Source: CALNZV01 sp942491115
GTDB lineage: Bacteria > Desulfobacterota > Desulfobacteria > Desulfobacterales > UBA5852
NCBI GenBank assembly: GCA_942491115.1
Contig: CALNZV010000019.1
Location: 1-64,000 of the forward strand
Reading direction: 5' to 3'
Length of the DNA stretch: 64,000 nt
The first letter of the stretch is position 1. Each line of letters begins with the position of its first letter. The translations under genes and the position numbers were made by a program. Below, piece by piece: positions 1 through 10,900 of this stretch. Below the pieces are notes generated by a model. That model was not told the DNA's origin. It searched no databases and was given only the letters and a program-made list of their open reading frames with translations.

Positions 1-830
1 ACGGTTTCTAAGCAGCAGGTACTTGGCCCCCTTGAAAACGCCCTTCTCCTGCTTGTTAGCCTTTCGGTACTCGGCGTTTCGAACCTTGTCGACCACGCGG
101 CCGAAGTTGGCCACCACATGGAACTTATCGAAGACAATCTGGGCATTCGGCAGTTTTTTTTAACGGCCTTGATGAATGGATCCCACATGTCCATGGCGAC
201 CGCTTCGATGGCCCGGCGTTGCCGAGGCTTGAGCAGATTGAAAAAACGCTCCAGCGTCTTTGCTTTGCGGTCCTTACCGACATAAAGCACGCGCCCTGAC
301 AGGTAGTCCAAGACAACGGTGAGATACCGATGACCTTTGCGGATGGAGATCTCGTCAACCGCCAATATGCGCAGCCCCTCGTAGTCGGGCTTGCCGTAAT
401 CACGCTCCAGGTACTCCTTGTCGATGGCTTTGACGGTTTTCCAGTCCAGCTTCAAATGCCGGCTGACTTCCGATACCGTCATCACCTGGCACAACTCATA
501 GATGTAGCAGGCTAAACGCACGGTCACGCGCAGGTACGGATGAAACAACTCCAGATCCTCGATATGCACACCCTGGCATTGAGGGCAGAGCACCTTGCGA
601 TACCGGCAGGTTACCCAGAGCTTGGCCGTGGCGATACTCAGATCCCGAATTTTGCGCTGGGTCCAGCTGTGCACCCCGGAAGCCTTCCGGCCACAACGGT
701 GACACAGCGGTTTATAACGCCGATCGGGCTCGACGCTAATATGGGCCTCGCTGACATCGGCCGTGACTTGCTGATGGACAATTTTGATTCGACGGAAGGG
801 GAAACACGGTGCTATACTGAGTCCGGACAT
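1..830 (-). pseudogene. ISL3-family transposase, 3' end outside window, frameshifted
   Basis: The minus strand read from an ATG at 828-830 gives an ISL3-type transposase. A zinc ribbon (C43/C46 and C82/C85) comes first, then a helix-turn-helix region, then the start of the DDE nuclease domain (AVDEISIRKGHRYLTV, residues 157-172; MDMWDPFIKAV, residues 213-223). A strong ribosome site, AAAGGAGG, lies just upstream. After about residue 225 the homologous reading continues in another frame (PNAQIVFDKFHVV, then NFGRVVDKVRNAEYRKA), with the shift at a run of eight A at 154-161. It therefore needs a -1 ribosomal or transcriptional slip, or is broken, or the run length is a sequencing error. The gene leaves the window at base 1. 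Family assignment rests on the zinc ribbon and DEISIRKGH motif and is fairly secure; function is uncertain. Confidence 0.8.
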
Positions 831-939
831 CGCAGGCCTCCTTTGGATAGGGATTGTCGTCGCAAACAACCTCATATCCGTGGAGATACCGGATGTCCAT
901 TCTATTTGTGAGCACTCGTTTTCCCGCCTTTTGCTTCAA

Positions 940-3144
940 CTAATTCGGAGATGATCCTTCTTTTTTAATTTCTTCTATCGATCGACTACCATATTCAATT
1001 GCTTTTTCAACTAGCATACAATAGCGAGACTCATTGCTGAGACTAAGAAATGTTGTTTTATTATCAATAATATTTTCTATAATGGTTATATCTGTATTTA
1101 TACCAGCTCTACCCAAAGCTCTGAATAAAACTTTTAGATGTTGAATCATTGTCTGTCTGAATCGATCTGATTTATCAATCAGATATAATGAATTATTAGG
1201 GTTACCGTAAGTATTTAATGCACCTCTTAATATAGATCGAGATAAATCTCCACCTAATATACCCAAAAATATATGAATTTCCCTTTCTAATGAAAAGAGA
1301 TATTTAATAGTCATCCTATTAGTATTCTCTTTGAATTCATCTAACGATTCATATATTTTTCGATGGATATTTTTAATTTTCTCTATAATATATTCCTTAT
1401 TGTTATCGAGGTATTTTATTATTTGATCAGCCACATCTCGATACAATCCGTTTTTTACAAGAAACACTTCTTCGGGAGTTATTTCTATATCGATATCAAT
1501 TTCTTTATTATATTTTCTTAATAGCAAATTTGCCAAGATTATTGCATTTCTATCTGAATATTTAACGATTTTAGCATCAAACAAAAAATCATCCAGAAGA
1601 GTTTTTATTGCTTTCTCCGGTTCGTTGAGTCTTTTGAAGATAAGTTGCACTGAGTTTAAGAAAGCTAAACGATCGTCTCTATTCAGTGGCTCTTTTAGAT
1701 AATGCCATAGCAATTTAAAAGAATCTTCTTGATATTCACTAAATTTGCTTAAATTTGCTTCAAAATTATTTTTAATAAAATGACCAGCCTCATCAAAACA
1801 ACCATGTAATAATTCAATAATATTTTTCACATTTGATGGTGATATATCAAATTCTCTAGAAATTATTTCTATGTCATATTTATCAAATTCGAAATTTGTT
1901 TTGTTCAAACAGTTTAGTTTTTTTCTAGTCGTCGATCTATCTTTAAAATAACGTATATAACGAGCAATGGTATTATCATTAACCTTTACTGACAATTTAT
2001 CGGCATCATTTGCAGACAGGAAATTATCTTTAAACTCGATAGCATCATAAATGCTATCAGAAACGATATCCATTCTACTTTGAAAATTATAAATTATCTC
2101 ATCATGCAATACATTTTTTTGGGAGCGATTCCCAACAGAGTCAATGATAAATAATACTAGTTCAATTCGATTAATAAATTCAACTGATGATATATTTGGA
2201 TAATCCATCCCATACAAGCAATTTATAAAATTTATTTGCTGCAAGGTAGATTCAGTCAACTCGTTTATTAGTAGAGCAATTTGTGTTTTTGGTTTTGTTA
2301 ATTTTTCCTCTCCAGTTTCTAACAATAACCATTTGATATTATTTATTTCAATTGGTGGTGGAACGAGTTTAGAAACTAGTCCTTTAGTTCCAGATATAGC
2401 GTTATATACACCGGCATACCTATGGGAACCGACTGTATTATCATATGAATCAATCCAACCTTTTATCTCTTTAACCAGATTGCACATTATTTTGAAAGAT
2501 ATATTGTTTAATACTGAAATAATGGTAAGATTTATATCTGGCTTATCTAGTTCATTTTTTATAATTACAATTTCAGTTTCCTTTCCATCTACAATTATTT
2601 TTAAAGGCTCATCATTTATTACTGATTTATTATATTGAGATAAAATATGTATAGCTGTTCTTAAATTAGAATATGTATCATTGATATTATTATCAATATT
2701 AATATAAATGCAATAAATCTTTGTCCTATTAAATACCTTGAAGGCATTATACAAAAGCCCTTCAAGATAATTCATTCGTTCACCAACTCGATTTATCATA
2801 CTTCGTAAAGCACATCTATCTATCATTAAATCAGAAAATCTAACTTCAAAATCAATTTCATTTTTATCTTGGTCAGAGATATTCGTTGGTTTAGCCTTGA
2901 TAATAACAGGCTCATTCTTTCCACTTATAGATGCAAGTTTTCGTAGAGTGATTGTTAAATTTTGAAATGGTTCTCCGATTAGCCCGATTTCCTCATCAAT
3001 TGATACATTTTTAAATTTATTAGATTCTGATTGAATACATGATGAAAGTAAATGAATCAATTCTACCAATAAAATTTGATTAGAATCTTTTCGATCGACT
3101 TCATCATATAAGGTTTCATTCATCAGAATTTCTTTATCACTCAT
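940..3144 (-). CDS. Orphan AT-rich 734-residue protein of unknown function
   Basis: An uninterrupted 734-codon gene, strikingly AT-rich, with many Asn, Ile and Lys residues compared with the GC-richer genes further right. I recognise no domain. There is no signal peptide or convincing membrane segment; the sequence looks like a soluble, largely alpha-helical cytoplasmic protein. The chosen ATG at 3144 has a weak GAGAG element upstream; a second ATG seven codons in is possible. It lies just upstream of the ISL3 transposase on the same strand and beside a 1-kb AT-rich gap, so horizontal acquisition is a reasonable inference. The long open frame in AT-rich DNA, where stops are frequent by chance, supports a real gene. 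Confidence 0.75.
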   Translation of the reverse strand: MSDKEILMNETLYDEVDRKDSNQILLVELIHLLSSCIQSESNKFKNVSIDEEIGLIGEPFQNLTITLRKLASISGKNEPVIIKAKPTNISDQDKNEIDFEVRFSDLMIDRCALRSMINRVGERMNYLEGLLYNAFKVFNRTKIYCIYINIDNNINDTYSNLRTAIHILSQYNKSVINDEPLKIIVDGKETEIVIIKNELDKPDINLTIISVLNNISFKIMCNLVKEIKGWIDSYDNTVGSHRYAGVYNAISGTKGLVSKLVPPPIEINNIKWLLLETGEEKLTKPKTQIALLINELTESTLQQINFINCLYGMDYPNISSVEFINRIELVLFIIDSVGNRSQKNVLHDEIIYNFQSRMDIVSDSIYDAIEFKDNFLSANDADKLSVKVNDNTIARYIRYFKDRSTTRKKLNCLNKTNFEFDKYDIEIISREFDISPSNVKNIIELLHGCFDEAGHFIKNNFEANLSKFSEYQEDSFKLLWHYLKEPLNRDDRLAFLNSVQLIFKRLNEPEKAIKTLLDDFLFDAKIVKYSDRNAIILANLLLRKYNKEIDIDIEITPEEVFLVKNGLYRDVADQIIKYLDNNKEYIIEKIKNIHRKIYESLDEFKENTNRMTIKYLFSLEREIHIFLGILGGDLSRSILRGALNTYGNPNNSLYLIDKSDRFRQTMIQHLKVLFRALGRAGINTDITIIENIIDNKTTFLSLSNESRYCMLVEKAIEYGSRSIEEIKKEGSSPN

Positions 3145-4111
3145 ATAGTTCTCTCATCGCATATGAAGCTGAAGACAATGAATTCCATTAACCTCATTAT
3201 TCGTGCCAAGCCAGGTTGCCTCACACGGCAGATAGATATTCCCAATTTATAATTAATTTATGATGCCTTTGGAAATGTGAAAGCAATTAAATTATATTAT
3301 TTCGTTTTCGATATATATGGTTCTATTATTCATAGTATTGATCAATAATATCGACTGGATCTTCAGATCATATATAAACTTAATGATTTTCTATCAATTG
3401 ACGGCCTAATCTTTTTTTCCTGATATGTAATTAGGTTTATAAATTGAATACCTTAAACCCAAGTGTGAATTAGAACCATCGATAATTTCCCATAAACTAA
3501 TCTTTATTATAGAAATGAATAGTTATGAGTCCCCACCCAACAAGTTATCTTGATCTCATTAAATCTTCTTAAAAGACTATCAATTGAAGAATGGGGGATA
3601 ATTTCTGATAATATACGTTATTTCGACTGGAACTCTGCTATTGACAACTGGCATTCATCAAATCGAATCATTAATATGGCTACATATTCTCTCTCAGATT
3701 AATGTTAAGATGAATTATTATTTAATAACAAATACAGACCTCTGAATCGTGCATCAATTAAATAATTCATACGAAGACCTCTGTCATAACAAGAAGGCTT
3801 CATTAACAACCAATCAATTTCATCCCTATCTGACCTTGATACCGAAGCACTGTTGGGCGGGAAGAAGACCACACGCTTATTAAAACCATTGATAATATAT
3901 GTAATAGCTACACAGATTAAAGCGACTTAATACGCTTCTACTTGTCAATCCTTTAACACGTCTGTTATTTGTATTTTTAAACTACGTTAATTCCTATTTG
4001 ATATTACTTTAAACCTTCTTTGCAATACTCCCTCTCTTCTATTTATAGTTACAAACAGGAGCATCAAATTTAAAGCTGTCGAAAACTATATTCAGATGAT
4101 AATAATCGTTA
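3145..4111. other. AT-rich gene-free gap
   Basis: Nearly 1 kb of AT-rich DNA with stop codons in all frames and no open frame of useful length on either strand. I see no RNA gene, repeat array or recognisable gene remnant. It holds the upstream region of the orphan gene at 940-3144 and the downstream end of the pilus operon. Its composition matches the orphan gene, so it may be part of the same acquired segment. Confidence 0.5.
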
Positions 4112-4603
4112 TTAATTCATATTCAATTTAGCTGCATCTTTTTCAAAGTCTTTTCTACGCTTTTCATAATCTTCAATTTCATTATTTAGTTTTTTAACTT
4201 TTTCCTCATGCAATGTACGATCATATGGTCTATTAACTACATTACTCTGTTCCTGATTCAACAATTCAATTTTTTTCTGCAGCTTTTCATATTCATTATC
4301 AAGTTTTTCTTTTTCTTTTTGAAGACTTTTCAACATATTTTCATCTGGAACAGATTTTTCATCTTCATTTTTTTTTGATTCATTAGTTATCATTCTATTT
4401 GAATTTTTTTCTTTACTTTCGGGCGATATCGAATATGATTCCTCAGAATCCCTCTGCTCCTCTGGGACGTCTTCAAAATTATCAGTATATCGAAGAACAC
4501 CATTCTTATCCCTGAATTTGTATATCTGCGCACTAGATATGGACGTTATCAACAGTATAATTAAACATAAAGAAAAATTACACCATTTCCATTTATGGTT
4601 CAT
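4112..4603 (-). CDS. DUF4124-domain periplasmic protein with coiled coil
   Basis: A 163-residue exported protein. Residues 1-25 form a signal peptide ending in SISSA. They are followed by a DUF4124-type segment (IYKFRDKNGVLRYTDNFEDV), a short beta domain common in envelope proteins of Gram-negatives. The C-terminal two thirds is charged and Lys/Glu-rich with heptad character, a likely coiled coil (about residues 85-160). The start codon overlaps the stop of the preceding 116-residue gene as ATGA (4600-4603), so the two are translationally coupled. It is the last gene of the pilus operon. Its exact role is unknown; a periplasmic or pilus-associated accessory role is an inference from context. 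Confidence 0.8.
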   Translation of the reverse strand: MNHKWKWCNFSLCLIILLITSISSAQIYKFRDKNGVLRYTDNFEDVPEEQRDSEESYSISPESKEKNSNRMITNESKKNEDEKSVPDENMLKSLQKEKEKLDNEYEKLQKKIELLNQEQSNVVNRPYDRTLHEEKVKKLNNEIEDYEKRRKDFEKDAAKLNMN

Positions 4604-4950
4604 TGTTCTTCCCCTGTTAGATATAGCCCATTGATTTTTCCCCCTGAGTCTCGTTCAAATCCAACCAATTTCCCTTTTGAAAGACTTGAGGCTGCCAGTG
4701 GAGTACCATTTTTAGAGTATACCTTACACTCATCTGCCAGGAAGAATTTATTATCATCTATTACGATGATTTCCCCTTCCATATAGTCGATCGTACCATA
4801 ATGTAGTGGACGGTCATTATTTCTGATCATATATGATGGATTTGCTATGACGGGGTCATCATCCATTGTTGAGTCTTGTTGGGCATTCAGACATTGTATA
4901 CCCAATACACCAACCATTAAAAAGAAGATAACTATAGATTTAATTTTCAT
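4600..4950 (-). CDS. Small exported protein following pilY1 (PilY2-like by position)
   Basis: A 116-residue protein with an N-terminal signal peptide (about residues 1-23) and a short beta-rich mature domain (GTIDYMEGEIIVIDD, FFLADECKVYSKNG). Its ribosome site (GGAGATAG) overlaps the end of pilY1, only 4 bases separate the genes, and its stop overlaps the next start, so it is in the pilus operon. In Pseudomonas a small exported protein, PilY2, follows pilY1 and has a comparable size and layout. I see only positional and architectural similarity, so the name is not applied. Confidence 0.75.
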   Translation of the reverse strand: MKIKSIVIFFLMVGVLGIQCLNAQQDSTMDDDPVIANPSYMIRNNDRPLHYGTIDYMEGEIIVIDDNKFFLADECKVYSKNGTPLAASSLSKGKLVGFERDSGGKINGLYLTGEEQ

Positions 4951-4954
4951 TTAT

Positions 4955-7900
4955 CTATCTCCATTGACGCCAATAGTACATACCCAGCTGTTCGCCCGCG
5001 ACAACTTCAGTATTTATATCCCCACCTGAGGTACTGAAGTACATGATATCGATATCTCCATGTGATAGGATAGCTGGTGTATAGAGGAATTCTGCTCGTC
5101 GTAAACCCGTTGGTGCTACCCAAACTGGATTGGTAACGGATCCGATATTAATCAAATCGTTTGCATCGATTCGCCCGTCTCCATTGATATCAAAAACAGC
5201 TGCATTTAAACGCCCACCCGTGCATGCATCAATGATGTATTCAATGGTTGTTCCGCCACTTGTACAGGGAGAATTAGATGGTATATTGACTAATATAATC
5301 GCTTTTCCATCCCGGATGATAATATCATTAAAGACACGTTCGCTGTTGCCTGGGAGATCAAAATACCACCCGACATGGTTCCCGGTCCCAGTAGTCGGAT
5401 TATACCAATCAATGGGATTGTCGCTTAACACTACAAGATTTGTATCGTTATAGGTTGCCACTTGCTGAAGGAGCGTTACGACGACTCTTTCATCAGAGGT
5501 GGTGATTCCTCCAGTAGTCGAAATCGAAATCACTGCATCATCTGCCGGATAATTCCGAATTGTGACCGTCGACCCGGAACCTTCAGCTCTCACTCCCGGC
5601 ACCCCATCGGTGGTATCATTGACGCAGTTCACAAGTCCGGTTGCACCACTAAATTGAGCATTGGGAACATCCGTTATGACCGAGAAGGTAAATGTTTCCC
5701 CTTTTATCGTTACGGTATCTCCCGTAGATGCCGAAGTAAGGTCGATCGAATAAATCCATTCATCCGCTCCTTCCATATTTGGATTACCGACTAAATTACT
5801 TGGCAAACGAGTTGACGTAAAGTATCCGAGGTATTTATCTTCAGGCGTTTCTCCTGCGGCAATCCATGCGTCGCCCCAGTCCCAGATGCCATAGATGCTT
5901 TGGACGGTGCCGACATCAGCAAGATCCTCCAGCCCCAAGTAGCGACCGGTGCCATAAACCACCAAGTAACCTTTTCTTCCTCCGCATGCTCTCATCACAT
6001 CCGGTTTTGATGTGATTGACTGGATATCTCCATCCGCATTTCTTGCGGTGAATAACGGTTGAGGTACGTTTGAACTATCGTCATAAGCAACTTTCCACGA
6101 CCCAACCGTCGATCCTGTAAAATCAAATTTCCACATGTTGCCCAAAAGATCACCCGCATATCCGTAGTCAACAAGCCCATCCAAATCAACATCGATCAAT
6201 GTCGGGGTCGAAAGCCCATTACAGTTAACAGAGGGATCGCCAACGCCGGTATCAAGCTTTTCCACCACATCGATTGCACCATCGCTATCAAGCTTGATCA
6301 CGTAAAGCACCGCTTTCCCATTGTCACTTTCGTATCCATTCCCAAAAATGACAACCCATCCATCTTTTGAATTGACAATGTAGGCATCACTGTATGTATA
6401 CCCCAAATCTGGGTCGTTGATGGAAGGATATTCCCACTTAACGATTGATGCCGCATCGAATTCTGCATCAAAGAGCAGGTTTTCAGCGCCCGTTACATTT
6501 AGGCAATAATACCCCTTTCCACCTCTTCCAAGTCCTCCCACGACAAGCCTTATATCATTTGCGGTTGAGCCATCATCCGAATTTATCGTCTCAGCATAAA
6601 CTTCAGCATCCACATAAGTGTGATGAAGGTACAGTGGATCGGCCAAGTTTGCGATCGTCGGGTGAATAAGCTTTGGCACATAGGCAAAAATTTCGTCACC
6701 TGTATCTTCTTTAAAGAAATGTACCATCCCGTCGTTTGCACCAACAGCCACGAATCCAGGACTGTGCATCGGATCGTTATAGGGAAGACCATCGATTTCC
6801 ACATGCACTGGAGAGGAGTGAACGATATCCCCTATCATCGATGATCGATCCCTAAAGGTTGTTCCTTCAAGTGAATCATCCCCTCGCAGAAAGCTGATGG
6901 TGTTTTGCTGATCGCTGGTTGTCGCCCCGAAATCGCTCATCTCCGTGCTGGTTAACGACGACGACAGATCCCCGTATGTAAATGGGATTCCTGTCGTTCC
7001 ATTATAGGTGATAATTTTTCTGTTGCTCCAACCCAAAAGATCCAACTGGTCAGCAGCAGACCATGCAAGCACCTTTTCCTCAATGCCAGAAGCATTGATA
7101 AAAGTATCGATGGCACCCGTGCTCGAATTCAGCGGATAAGCCACGAGATCTCCAGACCAATCCCCTGAATTATAAAATGCCTGAAATAGATAGGTATTGC
7201 TTTGGAGGTCCTGGGCATTGATGGTAACCGAAGCACCCGTTCCCACCATGTCCTGGATATCCTGCATGATATCGATCAATGAGTTTACCAATGCCGTGGG
7301 ATTGCCGGCGCTCATAAAAAGACCGCGTCCGTTTACACTGGCATGGTATAGATCGTCCACACGCTCAGTATATCCGCTGCTCGGGTCAGGCCAGATGACG
7401 TCCCCGCTGCCATCGGAGCAGTTGATGGGCGGGCAATTCAACTCTCCCGCCTCGCATCGCGGCGCGCAGTCGGGATAACTGGCAGGATCAAGCGTACCGT
7501 TCACACCAAAAGCCACGCCATAGGTGGTCATGTGCTGATGGGGGGCAATATCCTGATTGTGGGGAAGCACAAAATTCATTACTCCAGGGTCGAGATCCCT
7601 TTCGTAGTAGTACATTGCCACATCTGCCAGGGTTCTGTAATGACTATTTCGGCCGTATTCTCCACCATCAAATTCCGTGTTACCGTCACTGTCAGCGTTG
7701 CCGATGATCGATGATGGATTACCGCCATTGTAATAGCCGTCGGTCATGGCAATGGCAAACCCGCGCTGGCAGCTACCGCCGTCGCCATCGGTGGCCCATG
7801 GATTGGTCGAACTAATACCGCCACTGTTTCCGTCGGTTTGATCGTAGTATTGGCCGACATCCTCAAGCCCTCTCCGCAATGGCGTACCACCGTCGGCATC

Positions 7901-10900
7901 CACCTGAGAATACATGGAATTCAACAGACTGTCTGTATTGTCGGTCCCATCCGCCATATCGATTTCCACCACAGCCCGGGTACTCGAATGATTGATGGTA
8001 CGATAACCGATCTGGGCCTCTGATATATCCTCAATGACCCGACCAACGGCTGCCTTGGCTGTAAGATGGCGCTTCCGGTAAAATGAATACCAGTTTGCGA
8101 AGTTCTGGCGCGCATCGGCATAACTTTGATTGGTGCCGTTGGCATTTTTAGGCCGAATGGCGGCAATTTCCGATGCATCGGTTCCTGAATTCAGCAAGGT
8201 CAGCTCGCCATCTTCGATGAAGCCGTCACCGTCATCGTCAAACCGATAGAAAACAAAACTGCCACTTGCAGAAGATCCGTTAAGATCAACGAGGTAGGTA
8301 TTGCCATTGTATTGGGTATAGTAATGGGAATTGTGTATTTCATACATGGCAGGGGTCGACTCGGCGTCAAACGACCATTGACCCAGTCTAACGACATAAT
8401 ACCGCGACCCATTGTACCAACGATAGTACTCCGCGCCCCGTTGACTGTCTACTACGACATGGTTAGAGCTCTGATGGTAAGTGGTATATCGCGCATTGGT
8501 ATCACCGCCATTGGTGTAACTCACGTAAACCGTATAGGTACCGGCATTGATGCCATACAGGGGCCAGGTAGCCGTATTTCCGTTACTCCAACTATACCAT
8601 AACGTCCGTCCATAATCGTAATTGTTGGATGTTTTGGTCCAGTTTCCAGAGAGGGAAAAATGATCCGTTGCATTATCAAATACGTATGTCCCGCCGGGAC
8701 CTTCCAGGAAAACGGTGCTGGCATAGGTAGCCCCATTACCGCTTCCGGTTCGTTCCAACACAACCCGCTGGACGGTTGACATGGCAACCGGCGATTGAGC
8801 GACTCTTAAATATACGCTATCTAAGTTGAGAGTATGGCCGCTGTCTACCGGATGCGCCCGAGGGGAGTCCGGGTCGGCATTGAAATTTAGACTCCCGCCG
8901 CTCCCATCCGTGTCGGACAAGGTATTCCAGCGGGGCCAGGGATCGTAGGCAATCGTCGGATCAAAATACACTTGGTTGTACCCGCTCCATTGGGATGTGT
9001 AGTACCGCCTCTCGAAGCCCTCCAGGTAATCATCCGCTCTAGACCAATTGGTGCGGCGGTAGGTATTGTTACCCGGATCGTCGAACACATAGGTATTGCC
9101 GCTGTACTTCCCTTCGTTCTGGTCTGTCATGGTCTCCCAGTCCATGCTGCCGGAATCGTCCAGAACAAACATGATGAGGGGGGGCGCTGCCTCTGCCGCA
9201 GATTCCAAGGGAGTATCTGCCATCGAAGAACAAAGCACCTGAGCGGAGCAGGCTCGGTCGCCGTCGTAGCAATCCTGATCGACACCATCCCCGCATTGAT
9301 CTGTTGCGCCCGGGTGGATACTGGCGTCGTTATCGTTGCAATCCCCGCCCTGCATCAATCCTTGTAGTTCGGCATATCCATCACCGTCGTTATCCTCATA
9401 CTCGGGTCCGCAGTCTTCATCACCGTTGGCGCAGTCCTGATCGATACCATCTCCACAAATATCGGTCGCTCCCGGATACATACCGGCATCGTTGTCGTTA
9501 CAATCTCCTTGATCGACAGTGTAGCCGTCGTGGTCATTATCGGCGCCCAAAATCCCAAACACGACGGTAAGGCTCTTGTCTCCGTCCATAAGGATATCGA
9601 CGGAGGGAGCGGAGCCGGTTGCCGCACCACCCCACTGGATGAATGCAGAGCCTGAATCGGCAACAGCGGATACGGCTACCGTTTGTCCATGTGCGTAGGT
9701 GTAGGTATTGGGTCCAGACACTTGCGATCCGCTCGGATCAATGGTCACCGTCCCTGTCCCGGTTCCTGATGACGCGACGGTGAGGGTTTGACTTTGAGAT
9801 ATGTACGTACCGGAGTAGGACGTATTTGCTGCACTACCGGTATCGATAGAAAAGGTAATGGGATCTGGAGTAAACCATCCCGGAACTTCCTTAAAGATGA
9901 TTTGATAATCGGTTACGGTACAATCCAAATAAACAGAAGTTGCACCGTCTCGCCAGGTATCGTCTGGTATAAACAGGCCACTCCCGGGATCAAACACTCT
10001 CCACTGGCCACGTTCAAATATGTTAGCCGCCGTTGCGACTTCTACCGGTGAGATGTCGACTGTAAAGGTGTTGTCTCGGAATTCCGCACTGATGGATGTA
10101 TCAGAGATAACGTTTGATATGGTGTAATCAGCTGAATCATCTGGATTCAATGATCCACCCGAAGATATTCCGCCGATACTCACATCCCGGATGCAGTATT
10201 TCTCTGCAGGAAGGTTTTCATAGGGATCCACATTTATATTGTGAGTCGAATCGTGATCCACAACAATATAACCGCTACTTGGTCCTAGGATGGTATTTCC
10301 ACCGACCGGATTGTCTGTTGAATCGAAATGCCCGGCAACTGTTCCACCGACAGCAGGAACCGTCATTGAGCCGTTATCCCCGACGTTGTAGTCGATTCGG
10401 TGACGGAAGGTGGCCATTAGATGCATGTCAAAGTCAACGGCAAATAGAGTATATGTGCCGGTTTGACCGGTTTGAACCACGATTCCGGATTCATCGTAGT
10501 CGTTACCATCATAGGTAAGGGTGAGGGATTCAAATCCAACCAAATGGTCCCAACCCAAAGAAAAATCCAATGAATCACCCGGTTCAAGAATAGTATCCCC
10601 CACTGGCGCGAGAGTTCCGTCGTCGGTCGTTGAGTAAGTTACTTCGTAGTCGTTGTCCGCGATTAAAACAGTGGCCTCGTCGTCCGTTGGATCTATTGTC
10701 AACAATGACGAATCCGTTCCGGTCAATGTAACGACAAGATTCTCTCCCAGATAAGTGGTTCCAGAAATATCGACTGAATCGGTTCGTTCTATCAGAAGGT
10801 CATTGATGGAATCGATGGTGATCTGGGCACTGCTATAATTGGTGCTGTCGATATCGATGTAGCCCGAGACAGCAGCCGCATCATAATCGGAACTGTCCAC

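Noticed and set aside
1..939. A complete ISL3 element
   Set aside because: The 3' part and left end are outside the window and no terminal inverted repeat could be identified on the right side.
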